A stretch of 64,000 nucleotides of DNA from Hyphomonadaceae bacterium (GTDB taxonomy: Bacteria > Pseudomonadota > Alphaproteobacteria > Caulobacterales > Aquidulcibacteraceae): NCBI GenBank assembly GCA_021731815.1, contig JAKFWO010000008.1:1-64000 (forward strand). The letters are read 5' to 3'. Below the pieces are notes generated by a model. The model made no database searches, had not been told where the DNA came from, and was given only the letters and a program-made list of their open reading frames with translations. Made by a program: the position numbers and the translations under genes. Every line of letters starts with the position of its first letter. Within the stretch, counting starts at the first letter, position 1. Below, one piece after another: positions 54,731 through 63,361 of this stretch.

Positions 54731-55243
54731 ATGCGTCCGTCTTTTCCTCTGGCCAATGATCCGGCGACAGCCCTGAGCGCGCCCGCCGGGCGTGCCCGCA
54801 GCCTTGCAGAGGCGCGCGCCCTCCATGCCGGGGCGAAGGAACTGGCGGCGGGTTTTGGTCCCGGGACCTTCTCCGATGTGGCAGAGGCCATTGCCCGCCA
54901 TGGCGAGGCTGTGGCTGCCGGCTATGCCGAAATCGTCCCGGTCTTCGAGGGGGTCGCGGGTCCCGGCAAGCCGCTGGCGCGCGGCGGCAACAAACGCTGG
55001 CCCATTCCACGCCCCCCGCGCGCGCTGCGCTGGCGGATCGTCGTGCGTTACTGGCCGATTCCGGCAGTCGAAACACCGGTCGCGCGCCGGCGGGCGGCAG
55101 CATCGCCGAAGCTTCGCCCGGAATCGCCCGAGGGACGCTTGCGGCCAGTAAAGCCACAGGCCCCGCTGGATTTCGGCCTGTTTGCAGGCGATTACGAAGT
55201 CCCCGCACGCGACGATCCCGATCTGCTGATCCCGGATGAATGA
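54731..55243 (+). CDS. Hypothetical protein
   Basis: A 170-residue open frame with no recognised family. It is basic and rich in Ala, Arg and Pro, with a helical start (ARSLAEARALHAGAKELAAG), a segment WPIPRPPRALRWRIVVRYWPI and an acidic tail (DDPDLLIPDE). No clear ribosome site precedes the ATG at 54731. Long minus-strand frames overlap it, as expected at this GC content, so the gene call rests on its size, strand agreement with neighbours and protein-like tail. It could be non-coding. Confidence 0.45.
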   Translation: MRPSFPLANDPATALSAPAGRARSLAEARALHAGAKELAAGFGPGTFSDVAEAIARHGEAVAAGYAEIVPVFEGVAGPGKPLARGGNKRWPIPRPPRALRWRIVVRYWPIPAVETPVARRRAAASPKLRPESPEGRLRPVKPQAPLDFGLFAGDYEVPARDDPDLLIPDE

Positions 55244-55304
55244 GACGGCCCGGGGCCCGATTGCCACGCTCGCCAAAGACAGGATTGTGGCCTAGCATCG
55301 CCGG

Positions 55305-56258
55305 ATGATTCGCGTGGCGAAAACATCTGATCCGGAATCCCTGGCCCCGACCCCACGCCCCGGACGCAACCGGGACAGTGCTTCCGTCATTGAAAATGCC
55401 CCTGTCATCGACAATGCCCATATCGTCGACCGGGCCCATGTCATCGACCAATTGATCGAGGAACGCGCGCCCGTACTGTCGCGTCATCCGGTCTGGCCGA
55501 TCCTGCGCCCGGCACTCTATGCCATTCTCGATTACCGCAAGGCCCGAACCATGGCGGATGCCATCGCGCCGCTCGATGGCCGCCAGGCGCTTGAACATGT
55601 GCGGGGGCTGTTATCGCTCAATGTCACCATTGAGGGGCTCGGCCATATCCCGGCCGCCGGGCCCTTCATCGTCGCGGTCAATCACCCGACCGGGATCGGC
55701 GACGGGGTAGCGCTCTATGAAGGGCTCGGCAAAATCCGCAAGGACATGGTGTTTTTCGCCAATGCCGATGCCTTCAGGGTGTGTCCCGGCTTTGGCGACG
55801 TGTTGATCCCGGTGGAATGGCGGCAGGAAAACCGCAGCCTTGCCCGCACGCGCATCATTCTGGGCCTCGCCCAAAAGACCATGGAAGACGGCAAGGCCCT
55901 GGTGGTCTTCCCGGCCGGAAAACTGGCGCGCCGGATCGGCGGAGTGCTCGTCGATCCCAAATGGGAAAGCTCGGTGATTTCACTGGCCCGGCGTCATCAG
56001 GCCCCGATCCTGCCGGTCTTCATGACCGGGCCCGCAGCGCGCCTGTTCCATTTCTTCAACCGCTTCTCGCCCGAATTGCGCGATATGACCCTGTTTCACG
56101 AATTGCTCAACAAACGCGGCCGCCGCTTCCGGCTGCGATTCGGCCCGCCCATTCCCCCGGATCGCTTGACAGGCGACCCGATCGGGCTGACGCAGAGGCT
56201 CAAGACTTTTGTCGAGCGCGATCTCGCGGCCGATCCAGAGGCGGTTTTCCAGCCATGA
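55305..56258 (+). CDS. PlsC-like glycerophosphate acyltransferase
   Basis: A 317-residue lysophospholipid acyltransferase-family protein. The acyltransferase motifs are IVAVNHPTGIGDGVAL (an NHxxxxxD-type site with H and D) and LVVFPAGKLARRIGG; GLLSLNVTIEGLGHIP precedes the first. The N-terminal 60 residues are unusual: three and a half six-residue repeats VIENAP-VIDNAH-IVDRAH-VIDQ encoded by an 18-bp repeat at 55386-55457. One or two hydrophobic stretches suggest membrane association. The stop overlaps the helicase start (ATGA), so the two are translationally coupled. Substrates are not known. Confidence 0.82.
   Translation: MIRVAKTSDPESLAPTPRPGRNRDSASVIENAPVIDNAHIVDRAHVIDQLIEERAPVLSRHPVWPILRPALYAILDYRKARTMADAIAPLDGRQALEHVRGLLSLNVTIEGLGHIPAAGPFIVAVNHPTGIGDGVALYEGLGKIRKDMVFFANADAFRVCPGFGDVLIPVEWRQENRSLARTRIILGLAQKTMEDGKALVVFPAGKLARRIGGVLVDPKWESSVISLARRHQAPILPVFMTGPAARLFHFFNRFSPELRDMTLFHELLNKRGRRFRLRFGPPIPPDRLTGDPIGLTQRLKTFVERDLAADPEAVFQP
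55386..55457. repeat. 18-bp repeat x4, diverged, in the acyltransferase gene
   Basis: Four in-frame 18-bp units (55386-55403, 55404-55421, 55422-55439, 55440-55457), each starting RTCRTY and encoding VIxxAx. They diverge mostly at third positions, which suggests the peptide repeat is maintained by selection. Confidence 0.8.
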
Positions 56259-57592
56259 CACCCGCGATTCCCCGTGGCAATGCCGCCCCCAAAGCCGCCG
56301 CGAGTGTGGAGGATCCCGACCGCGAGGCGGCGCGCCGCGCTCTGGCCGATGGCGAACCCGTGGTCATGCTGACCGGGCGCGCCGGCACCGGCAAGAGCCA
56401 GTTCATCCGCGATATCGCCCGCGAAAACCCGAACACGCCCCAGGTGCTGCTGGCCCCGACCGGCCTTGCGGCCATGCATATCGGCGGGCAGACGGTGCAT
56501 TCCTTTTTCGGTTTTCCGCCCCGGCCGCTGGTCGGGTTCAATGAAAAGCCCAATTGGTTCTTCACCAAGGCGGCACGCGGCCTGCGGCGCATCATCGTCG
56601 ACGAGGTCTCCATGCTGCGCGCCGATGTGCTCGATGCCATGGACCGCCATTTGCGCATCGTGCGGCGCGCGCCCCACAAGCCCTTTGGCGGCGTGCAGAT
56701 GCTGCTGGTCGGCGATTTCAACCAATTGCCGCCCGTCGTGCGCGGCGATGAAAACCGCATGCTGGAGGAAGCGGGCTATGCCTCGCCTTTTGCCTTTGCC
56801 GCCCATGCCCTGCGCGATTCGGGGGTGGGACTGTACGAGCTTTCCCGCGTCTGGCGCCAGACCGACCGGGAATTCATCGAGCTTTTGTCGCGCATCCGCG
56901 ATGGCGAGGCGATCGAAGAAGTCGTCGAGGCCCTGAACGCCCAATGTCTCGACCGGTCGCTGGCCTTTCCACCGATCCTGCTCGCCGCCACCAATGCGGT
57001 CGCCGATCGCTATAATGAGGTCGGCCTTGCCCGCCTGACCGCCGCGCCGCGCCTGTTCGAGGGCGGGTTCAGCGGCCAGAAGGCCCCCGCGACCGCCCCC
57101 CCCGGCGACCGCCTGCCCGCGCCCGCGCAATTGGTGCTCAAGTCCGGCGCGCGGGTGATCTTCACCCAGAACGACGCGGAGGGCGAATGGGTCAATGGCT
57201 CGCTCGGTTATGTGCTGGGCTTCGGCGAGAAGACGGTTCAGGTTCGGATCGATGTCTCGGGCACCGAGGTCGATGTTCCACGCGCCAAATGGCCGCAGGC
57301 CCGCTGGCTGTGGAACGATACGACCCAGGCGCTCGAAGTGAAGGAAGAATATGCCTATGAGCAATTTCCATTGGCGCCCGCCTGGGCGATCACCATCCAC
57401 AAGGCGCAAGGAATGACGCTCGATTCCGTGGAGATCGATCTGGGACGCGGGGCCTTCGCGCCCGGCCAGACCTATGTGGCGTTGTCGCGGGCCCGCTCTC
57501 TGGAAGGGTTGCGCCTGGTGCGCCCGCTCAGCCCGCGCGACATCCAGATCGACCCGGCCATCGCCGACGGGCTGGCCCGCTTCCGCCGGTAG
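56255..57592 (+). CDS. Pif1/RecD-like superfamily 1 helicase
   Basis: A 445-residue ATP-dependent DNA helicase of the Pif1-like SF1B group. Walker A is MLTGRAGTGKSQFIRDI (about residues 37-53), motif Ia APTGLAAMHIGGQTVHSFFG, Walker B RRIIVDEVSMLRADVLDAMD, motif III LLVGDFNQLPPVV, and the C-terminal AITIHKAQGMTLDSVEIDLG with YVALSRARSLEGLRLV. The whole catalytic core is present without extra domains. Start at 56255 overlaps the acyltransferase stop. Pif1-like helicases resolve unusual DNA structures and assist repair; the partner pathway here is not evident. Confidence 0.92.
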   Translation: MTPAIPRGNAAPKAAASVEDPDREAARRALADGEPVVMLTGRAGTGKSQFIRDIARENPNTPQVLLAPTGLAAMHIGGQTVHSFFGFPPRPLVGFNEKPNWFFTKAARGLRRIIVDEVSMLRADVLDAMDRHLRIVRRAPHKPFGGVQMLLVGDFNQLPPVVRGDENRMLEEAGYASPFAFAAHALRDSGVGLYELSRVWRQTDREFIELLSRIRDGEAIEEVVEALNAQCLDRSLAFPPILLAATNAVADRYNEVGLARLTAAPRLFEGGFSGQKAPATAPPGDRLPAPAQLVLKSGARVIFTQNDAEGEWVNGSLGYVLGFGEKTVQVRIDVSGTEVDVPRAKWPQARWLWNDTTQALEVKEEYAYEQFPLAPAWAITIHKAQGMTLDSVEIDLGRGAFAPGQTYVALSRARSLEGLRLVRPLSPRDIQIDPAIADGLARFRR

Positions 57593-57616
57593 CGGGCAGG
57601 AGCAAAGGAATCACGC

Positions 57617-59026
57617 GTGTCATCGTTCCCTTCAGAGCCCCCCGCGCCCACCATCGTTCCGGCCTCCCCTGCCCCTGAAGGGCATGACCGCGAGGCCGAC
57701 AGCCTGTTGGGCCGGGCGCGGCGGATCGCCCAAATTGGCGGAACCATGGCCAATGCCGGGCTGAGCTTTGGCGTCAACCGGCTGTTTTCCGGCGAGAAGG
57801 GCGATGCACGTTTCGCCGCCGCCTTGCGCGAGGCGCTGGGGCGGACGCGGGGGCCGATGATGAAGCTCGCCCAGATGCTGGCGACCATCCCCGATCTCCT
57901 GCCGCCCGAATATGCCGAAGCCCTGCAGAAATTGCAGGCCCATGCGCCGGCCATGGGCTGGGCCTTTGTCAATCGCCGCATGCGTGCCGAGCTTGGCCCC
58001 GATTGGGCGGGGCGCTTTGCCCAATTCGAACCGGAGGCCAGTTTCGCGGCCTCTCTCGGCCAGGTGCATCGCGCCAGAGCCCATGACGGCACCCTTCTTG
58101 CCGTCAAGCTGCAATATCCGGATATGGCGAGCGCGGTCGAGGCCGATATCGGCCAGTTGCGGACCCTGATGACCCTGTTCAAGGCGCTGGATGGCACGAT
58201 CGACCCGAGTGCGGCGGTCTCCGAACTCGCCGACCGGCTGCGCGAGGAGCTGGATTATCGGCGCGAGGCAAAGGCGCAGGATCTCTATCGCAGCCTGCTG
58301 GGCGGCGAGCCGGATATCGTGGCACCCCTGCCCCGCCCGGACCTGTCCACCGCGCGGCTATTGTCGATGTCCTGGCTCGATGGCGCGGGCGTGCTGGAAT
58401 TCAAGGCCGCAGATCCGGGTCTGCGCAATGCCATCGCCCACAAACTGTTCCGCGCCTGGTGGCGGCCGATGATGGGGGCGGGCGTCATCCATGGCGATCC
58501 CCATCCGGGCAATTACACGTTCGACGCGGCCAATGACCGGCTCAACCTGCTCGATTTCGGCTGTATCCGGATATTCCCGCCCGAATTTGTCGGCGGGATC
58601 GTCGCGCTTTACCGGGCGCTGCTGGCCGATGACCGCGAGGCCCAGCGCGCAGCCTATCGCGTCTGGGGCTTTCGGGATTTGAGCGATGAAGGCGTGGAGG
58701 TTCTCTCGCTCTGGGCGCGGTTCATCTTCGCCCCACTGCTCGACGACCGCGTGCGCACCATCGCCGACGGCGTGCCCCCCGGGGAATATGGCCGCAGGGA
58801 GGCCTTTGCGCTGAAACAGCGGCTGCGCGCGATCGGCCCGATCGCCATTCCGCGGGAATTCGTGTTCATGGACCGCGCGGCGATCGGGCTCGGCTCGGTC
58901 TTTCTGCATCTGGGGGCGGAGCTGAATTTCCATCGCCTGTTCGAGGACAGCCTCGCGGATTTCTCCGTGCCCGCGCTGGCCGAACGCCAGACCAGGGCCC
59001 TGAACGGTGCCGGGCTGACGATGTGA
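57617..59026 (+). CDS. ABC1/UbiB-family atypical kinase
   Basis: A 469-residue protein of the ABC1/COQ8/UbiB family, unorthodox kinase-fold ATPases needed for ubiquinone biosynthesis. Features: the N-terminal motif RGPMMKLAQMLATIPDLLPPEYAEAL (the usual KxGQ reads KLAQ), SLGQVHRARAHDGTLLAVKLQYP with the ATP-site Lys, the catalytic loop GVIHGDPHPGNYTF and NLLDFGCIR (DFG-like). The GTG at 57617 has AGGA 8 bases upstream. It is one of three ubiquinone-linked genes within 7 kb, with COQ10-like and COQ9. Confidence 0.92.
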   Translation: MSSFPSEPPAPTIVPASPAPEGHDREADSLLGRARRIAQIGGTMANAGLSFGVNRLFSGEKGDARFAAALREALGRTRGPMMKLAQMLATIPDLLPPEYAEALQKLQAHAPAMGWAFVNRRMRAELGPDWAGRFAQFEPEASFAASLGQVHRARAHDGTLLAVKLQYPDMASAVEADIGQLRTLMTLFKALDGTIDPSAAVSELADRLREELDYRREAKAQDLYRSLLGGEPDIVAPLPRPDLSTARLLSMSWLDGAGVLEFKAADPGLRNAIAHKLFRAWWRPMMGAGVIHGDPHPGNYTFDAANDRLNLLDFGCIRIFPPEFVGGIVALYRALLADDREAQRAAYRVWGFRDLSDEGVEVLSLWARFIFAPLLDDRVRTIADGVPPGEYGRREAFALKQRLRAIGPIAIPREFVFMDRAAIGLGSVFLHLGAELNFHRLFEDSLADFSVPALAERQTRALNGAGLTM

Positions 59027-59191
59027 ACACCGGATCAGGACCAAATTCCGGCGCCGGCCACGCCGGCCGGGCACGGTTCAGCAGATCGGCATTATGTCTT
59101 CCGATCAAACCGGTTTCGTTTGCTGCAAGGATGTTCTAAAAGGCGGTTGGACACCGCCCCGCCTTCCCTTCAGCCGCTTTCGAGTGCACCC

Positions 59192-60316
59192 ATGGACCAT
59201 TCCCTTCGCCCCTGGCGCCAGATCGACCGCCGCAAATGCCGCAAGATCCGTGTCGGCTCTGTCGAGGTCGGCGGCGATGCCCCGATTACCGTCCAGACCA
59301 TGACCAATACCCCGACCACTGATGCGGGGGCGACGATCGACCAGATCCGCCAGATGGAGGAAGCCGGGGCCGACATCATCCGCGTCTCCTGCCCCGACAA
59401 GGAATCGACGGCCGCCTTTGCCACCATAGCGAAGGCCACCAGGGTTCCGCTCGTCGCCGACATCCATTTTCACTACAAGCGCGGCATCGAAGCGGCCAAA
59501 GCGGGTGCTGCGTGCCTGCGCATTAATCCGGGCAATATCGGTTCGGCCGATCGGGTGCGCGAAGTCATCAAGGCGGCCAAGGATTATGGCTGCGCCATGC
59601 GCATCGGGGTCAATGCCGGTTCGCTCGAGCCGCATTTGCTCGAACGATATGGCGAGCCCTGCCCCGAAGCCATGGTGGAAAGCGCGCTCGACCACGCCAA
59701 AATCCTTCAGGACAATGATTTCCACGAATTCAAGATCTCCTGCAAGGCGTCCGACGTCTTCATGATGGTGGCGGCCTATCAGCAATTGTCCGAGGCGATT
59801 GATTGCCCGCTCCATCTCGGCGTGACGGAAGCCGGCCCGGCACGCATCGGCACGGTCAAGAGCGCCATCGGGCTCGGCGGCCTGTTATGGGCCGGGATCG
59901 GCGACACGATCCGCATCAGCCTCGCCGCCGATCCGGTGGAAGAGGTCAAGGTCGGCTTTGACGTGCTGAAATCCATGGGCCTGCGCCATCGCGGCGTAAA
60001 CATCATCGCCTGCCCGTCCTGCGCGCGGCAGGGCTTCAATGTCATCAGGACGGTGGAGACGCTGGAAGAGCGGCTCGCCCATATTTCGGAGCCGATTTCG
60101 CTCTCGATCATCGGCTGCGTGGTCAATGGTCCGGGCGAGGCGCTGGTCACCGATATCGGCTTCACCGGCGGGGGCGCGGGCGCGGGCATGATCTATATGG
60201 CCGGCAAACAGGACCACAAGATCGACAATGATCATCTCGTCGATCATGTGGTGGAGCTGGTCGAGAAAAAGGCCGCCGAACTCCGGGCCGTGCGGGAACA
60301 GGCGCTGGTCGAATAG
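59192..60316 (+). CDS. ispG: 4-hydroxy-3-methylbut-2-enyl diphosphate synthase
   Basis: Iron-sulfur enzyme of the non-mevalonate isoprenoid pathway (GcpE), supplying isopentenyl units for ubiquinone and the MiaA reaction. The 374-residue product starts [19 protein letters not shown] and has [31 protein letters not shown], and the cluster ligands in [12 protein letters not shown] and [12 protein letters not shown]. Start at 59192 (MDHSLRPW) is preferred over an open upstream frame of 24 codons. The 3' side carries a near-perfect 11-bp direct repeat. Confidence 0.96.
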   Translation: MDHSLRPWRQIDRRKCRKIRVGSVEVGGDAPITVQTMTNTPTTDAGATIDQIRQMEEAGADIIRVSCPDKESTAAFATIAKATRVPLVADIHFHYKRGIEAAKAGAACLRINPGNIGSADRVREVIKAAKDYGCAMRIGVNAGSLEPHLLERYGEPCPEAMVESALDHAKILQDNDFHEFKISCKASDVFMMVAAYQQLSEAIDCPLHLGVTEAGPARIGTVKSAIGLGGLLWAGIGDTIRISLAADPVEEVKVGFDVLKSMGLRHRGVNIIACPSCARQGFNVIRTVETLEERLAHISEPISLSIIGCVVNGPGEALVTDIGFTGGGAGAGMIYMAGKQDHKIDNDHLVDHVVELVEKKAAELRAVREQALVE

Positions 60317-60318
60317 GG

Positions 60319-60346
60319 CCTGCCGCGGAGCCGGCCCTGCCGCGGA
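60319..60346. repeat. Direct repeat just after ispG
   Basis: CCTGCCGCGGA occurs at 60319-60329 and 60336-60346 (period 17), beginning two bases after the ispG stop TAG (60314-60316). It does not include the stop itself. Confidence 0.85.
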
Positions 60347-60431
60347 ACAGCGTATGGGTGGAAAAGGGCAGTGGCCGGGATCGGCCGGCGCTGCCGCCGG
60401 TTTTTGAAAAGGTGCCGTCATCGGACAGCGC

Positions 60432-61127
60432 ATGCCCCCTGAACGCCCCCACGCCGAAGCTGCGGAACTGCGCCTTGGAGCCTGGCTTCACGAAGTACTG
60501 GGCGGTGCCCTATCCGCATCGGGTGCCCAGCCCTGGAGCGAGGAATCCGTCGCCGCCGCCGGCCTGCGCCTCGGCTTCGACCGCGGCGAGCAGAAGCGGC
60601 TCGCACCCGCCGGCGCGCTCGACCTCATCATTGCGTGGTTTGGCCGGGCCGATCTTGCGGCGGCCGAAATCTTTCTGACCCCCGAAATGGCGGGGCGAAA
60701 AATCCGTGAAAAAGTGCGCGGCGGTGCGATTGCCTGGCTGAGCGTGCTCCTGCTGCCGGGGCCCGCAGAGGGATTGGCACGCAAGGCCGCGGCCAAAGGG
60801 GCCTTCGCCTTTCTGATGGCGCGCGGGCGGCTGGATCACCTCGCACAAATTCACTGGCGTGCGGCCGATGCCATCTGGACGGGGCTCGGCGACCAATCGC
60901 TCGATGGCAATTATTACAGCAAGCGCGGGATCCTTGCCGGCGTGCTCGGTGCCGTGATCCCGGTCTGGATCGCCGCCGATGACGACGACAAGGCCTGGGC
61001 CTTTCTCGACCGCCGGATCGCCGGGATCATGCGGTTCGAGAAATTCAAGGCCGAAGCCCGCGCCGCCACCGCCAAATGGCCCGACCCGGCGGAATTGCTG
61101 TCGCGATTGCGCTATCCCGGTCGCTGA
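60432..61127 (+). CDS. Ubiquinone biosynthesis protein COQ9
   Basis: A 231-residue COQ9-family protein. COQ9 has a TetR-like fold that binds lipids and assists the hydroxylase COQ7 in ubiquinone synthesis. Family segments: a helical N-terminus ([34 protein letters not shown]), WLSVLLLPG, and the C-terminal signature [33 protein letters not shown]-type region (here [16 protein letters not shown]). COQ9 is confined to Alphaproteobacteria and mitochondria, which supports the class assignment. A half-copy of the palindromic repeat follows 8 bases downstream. Confidence 0.94.
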   Translation: MPPERPHAEAAELRLGAWLHEVLGGALSASGAQPWSEESVAAAGLRLGFDRGEQKRLAPAGALDLIIAWFGRADLAAAEIFLTPEMAGRKIREKVRGGAIAWLSVLLLPGPAEGLARKAAAKGAFAFLMARGRLDHLAQIHWRAADAIWTGLGDQSLDGNYYSKRGILAGVLGAVIPVWIAADDDDKAWAFLDRRIAGIMRFEKFKAEARAATAKWPDPAELLSRLRYPGR

Positions 61128-61134
61128 CAAGGTG

Positions 61135-61193
61135 TTTCCTTGTTGTCGCATCGCTTTTGCCGAAAACCGGTTCCCACTTTTCCGCGCGATGCT
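61135..61193. repeat. Half-copy of the RIME-like palindromic element
   Basis: These 59 bases match 20757-20815 with three mismatches and no gaps, including the GCATCGC...GCGATGC outer arms and the CGAAAACCGGTTCCC core. The left palindrome of the full element is absent. It lies between COQ9 and the thiolase gene. Confidence 0.92.
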
Positions 61194-61345
61194 TCAGGCG
61201 GGCGGGCCCCACCGCTGCGCGGGAAAAAATCTTGGGACGCGGCGCAGCTCCAAAGCCGGCTGTGGCGAAAGCGATTGCCAAATCACTGCCCCTCCCCCAT
61301 TTTGTGCGCACATCTTTTCATCCTTCTCACGCCAGAGCCACTCTT

Positions 61346-62551
61346 ATGACCGACGCCTATATTTTCGATGCCATCCGCACGCCGCGTGGCAAGGGCCGCG
61401 CCTCGGGTGCGCTGCATGAGGCCACCGCACTGATGCTGGCCACCCAGACGCTTCAGGCCCTGCGCGACCGCAATGGCCTCGACACCAGCAAGGTGGATGA
61501 TGTCATTCTCGGCTGCGTGTCGCCCTCTGGTGAACAGGGCTCCGACATTGCGCGCACGGCGGTGATGGCGGCGGGCTATGCCCAGAGCACGGCCGGCGTG
61601 CAGATCAACCGCTTCTGCGCTTCGGGGCTCGAGGCGGTCAATATGGCCGCGGCCAAGGTCAAATCCGGCGAGGCCGACATGGCGATCGGCGGCGGGGTCG
61701 AAAGCATGAGCCGCGTGCCGATGGGCAGCGATGGCGGGGCCTGGCCGGCCGATCCCTCGATCGCGATTGCCACCTATTTTACCCCACAGGGGGTTTCGGC
61801 CGATCTCATCGCCACCAAATATGGCTTTTCCCGCGACGATGTCGATTCCTATTCCGTCGAAAGCCAGAAGCGCGCCGCCCGGGCGTGGAGCGAAGGCCGC
61901 TTCGCGCGCTCCATCGTGCCGGTCAAGGACCAGATCGGGCTGACCCTGCTCGACCATGACGAGCATATGCGCCCCGACACCACGATGCAGAGCCTCGGCG
62001 CGCTCGATCCCGCCTTCACCTTGCCGGGCGAAATGGGCTTTGATGCCGTCGCCATCCAGCGTTACCCGGAAGTGGAGGCTGTCAACCATGTCCACCATGC
62101 CGGCAATTCCTCGGGCATTGTCGATGGCGCGGCCGGGATTCTGATCGGATCGCGGGAAATGGGCGAGCGGCTGGGCCTCACGCCGCGCGCCCGCATCCGG
62201 GCGGCGGCCTCGATCGGGTCCGAGCCCTCGATCATGCTCACCGGGCCGGAATTTGTGGCGCGCAAGGTGCTGGCCAAGGCCGGGATGGCGGTGGGTGATA
62301 TCGATTTGTATGAACTCAACGAAGCCTTTGCGGCGGTGGTTCTGCGCTTCATGCAGGCGCTCGACATCGATCACGGCAAGATCAACGTCAATGGCGGGGC
62401 GATCGCCATGGGCCATCCGCTGGGCGCGACCGGGGCGATGATTCTGGGAACCGTGCTCGATGAACTCGAGCGCAGCGGGAAGGCAACGGCCCTTGCAACC
62501 CTGTGCGTCGGTGCCGGCATGGGTACGGCCACGATCATCGAGCGGGTCTAG
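61346..62551 (+). CDS. Thiolase (acetyl-CoA acetyltransferase / 3-ketoacyl-CoA thiolase)
   Basis: Condenses or cleaves acyl-CoAs by Claisen chemistry. The 401-residue protein has the acyl-enzyme Cys C91 in [15 protein letters not shown], the His motif [19 protein letters not shown] and the final Cys in [15 protein letters not shown]. The sequence looks more like FadA/FadI-type thiolases than PhaA, but the substrate length cannot be decided. Start at 61346 has a weak AGAG site. No fadB gene follows; a peroxiredoxin and a short-chain dehydrogenase, possibly a 3-hydroxyacyl-CoA dehydrogenase, do. Confidence 0.93.
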   Translation: MTDAYIFDAIRTPRGKGRASGALHEATALMLATQTLQALRDRNGLDTSKVDDVILGCVSPSGEQGSDIARTAVMAAGYAQSTAGVQINRFCASGLEAVNMAAAKVKSGEADMAIGGGVESMSRVPMGSDGGAWPADPSIAIATYFTPQGVSADLIATKYGFSRDDVDSYSVESQKRAARAWSEGRFARSIVPVKDQIGLTLLDHDEHMRPDTTMQSLGALDPAFTLPGEMGFDAVAIQRYPEVEAVNHVHHAGNSSGIVDGAAGILIGSREMGERLGLTPRARIRAAASIGSEPSIMLTGPEFVARKVLAKAGMAVGDIDLYELNEAFAAVVLRFMQALDIDHGKINVNGGAIAMGHPLGATGAMILGTVLDELERSGKATALATLCVGAGMGTATIIERV

Positions 62552-62870
62552 TGGATCCTCTTTGACATTTGCATCCCGTTCGACATCAGACTAGCAAGCG
62601 AATGTCAAATTCAATAGATCCTCTGGAATCAAAAGTTTGTTAGTGGTTCTCATGATTCCGACATTTGCTCGCCGGGAGGTATCAATGGGATGCAAATGTC
62701 GGAATTGAAAATGCCCGGATTCAATTACCGGGAGCATCGTCAACGAAATCCCGCCCGGAATTTTCTGAAGATGCGCCAGAATACAGGCCCCGCTGCGAGG
62801 GCGCTTGGCGGATGGATCGCGGCCGCGTAAGAGAGCGGAAATTACGCTATTCATCTTCAGGAGCCCGATC
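62552..62870. other. AT-rich spacer thiolase / peroxiredoxin
   Basis: About 320 bases with lower GC than its surroundings. Its first half is packed with inverted repeats (see 62561-62705). Short frames exist on both strands but none has a ribosome site or protein-like sequence. It should carry the peroxiredoxin promoter. Confidence 0.6.
62561..62705. repeat. Nested inverted repeats with core GACATTTGC
   Basis: The motif GACATTTGC occurs four times in alternating orientation. GACATTTGCATCCC (62564-62577) is perfectly complementary to GGGATGCAAATGTC (62687-62700); ATTCCGACATTTGC (62655-62668) is perfectly complementary to GCAAATGTCGGAAT (62692-62705), with a 23-base loop; TTTGACATTTGC (62561-62572) pairs with GCGAATGTCAAA (62598-62609) with one mismatch. 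The arms overlap, so the pairings exclude one another. Confidence 0.9.
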
Positions 62871-63356
62871 ATGACCATCGCCATCGGCGACCGACTGCCC
62901 GATTCGACGCTTGTTGCCGCGAGTGCGTCGGGCACCCGCCCAATCACCATTTCGGAAATTTTCGACAGCGGGCGCGTCGCATTTTTTGCCGTGCCGGGTG
63001 CCTTTACGCCGACCTGTTCGGTGCGCCATCTGCCCGGCTTCCGGGATCGCGCGGCGGAATTGCGGGCCAAGGGCGTGGACAGGATTGTCGGCCTTTCCGT
63101 CAATGACCCCTTTGTGATGACCGCCTGGGCCAAGGACCAGAATATCGGCGAGGAAATCCTGCTGCTCTCGGACGGCAATGGCGATTTCACCAAGGCGATC
63201 GGCCTGGTCATGGATGGCACAAAATTCGGAATGGGCCTGCGGTCGCAACGTTACGCCATGCTGGTCAATGACCGCGTGGTGGAAAAATTGTTCGTGGAAC
63301 AGGGTGGTGAATTCGGGGTGTCCAGCGCCGAGCATCTGCTCGCCGAACTGGGTTAG
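62871..63356 (+). CDS. Peroxiredoxin (Prx5/AhpE-like, redoxin domain)
   Basis: A 161-residue thiol peroxidase of the Prx5-type group. The peroxidatic Cys is C49 in VPGAFTPTCSVRHLPGF; no second Cys is present, so it is a 1-Cys enzyme that needs an external thiol reductant. SVNDPFVMTAWAKDQ and the G-G-E-F tail (EQGGEFGVSSAEHLL) fit the family. Start at 62871 has AGGAG 9 bases upstream. The SDR gene begins 5 bases after its stop, so the two are co-transcribed. Confidence 0.94.
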   Translation: MTIAIGDRLPDSTLVAASASGTRPITISEIFDSGRVAFFAVPGAFTPTCSVRHLPGFRDRAAELRAKGVDRIVGLSVNDPFVMTAWAKDQNIGEEILLLSDGNGDFTKAIGLVMDGTKFGMGLRSQRYAMLVNDRVVEKLFVEQGGEFGVSSAEHLLAELG

Positions 63357-63361
63357 GTCCG

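Noticed and set aside
62591-63220. Minus-strand frame opposite peroxiredoxin, as a degraded integrase or transposase
   Set aside because: It is mostly the antisense of the peroxiredoxin gene; no catalytic motif of any recombinase is present.
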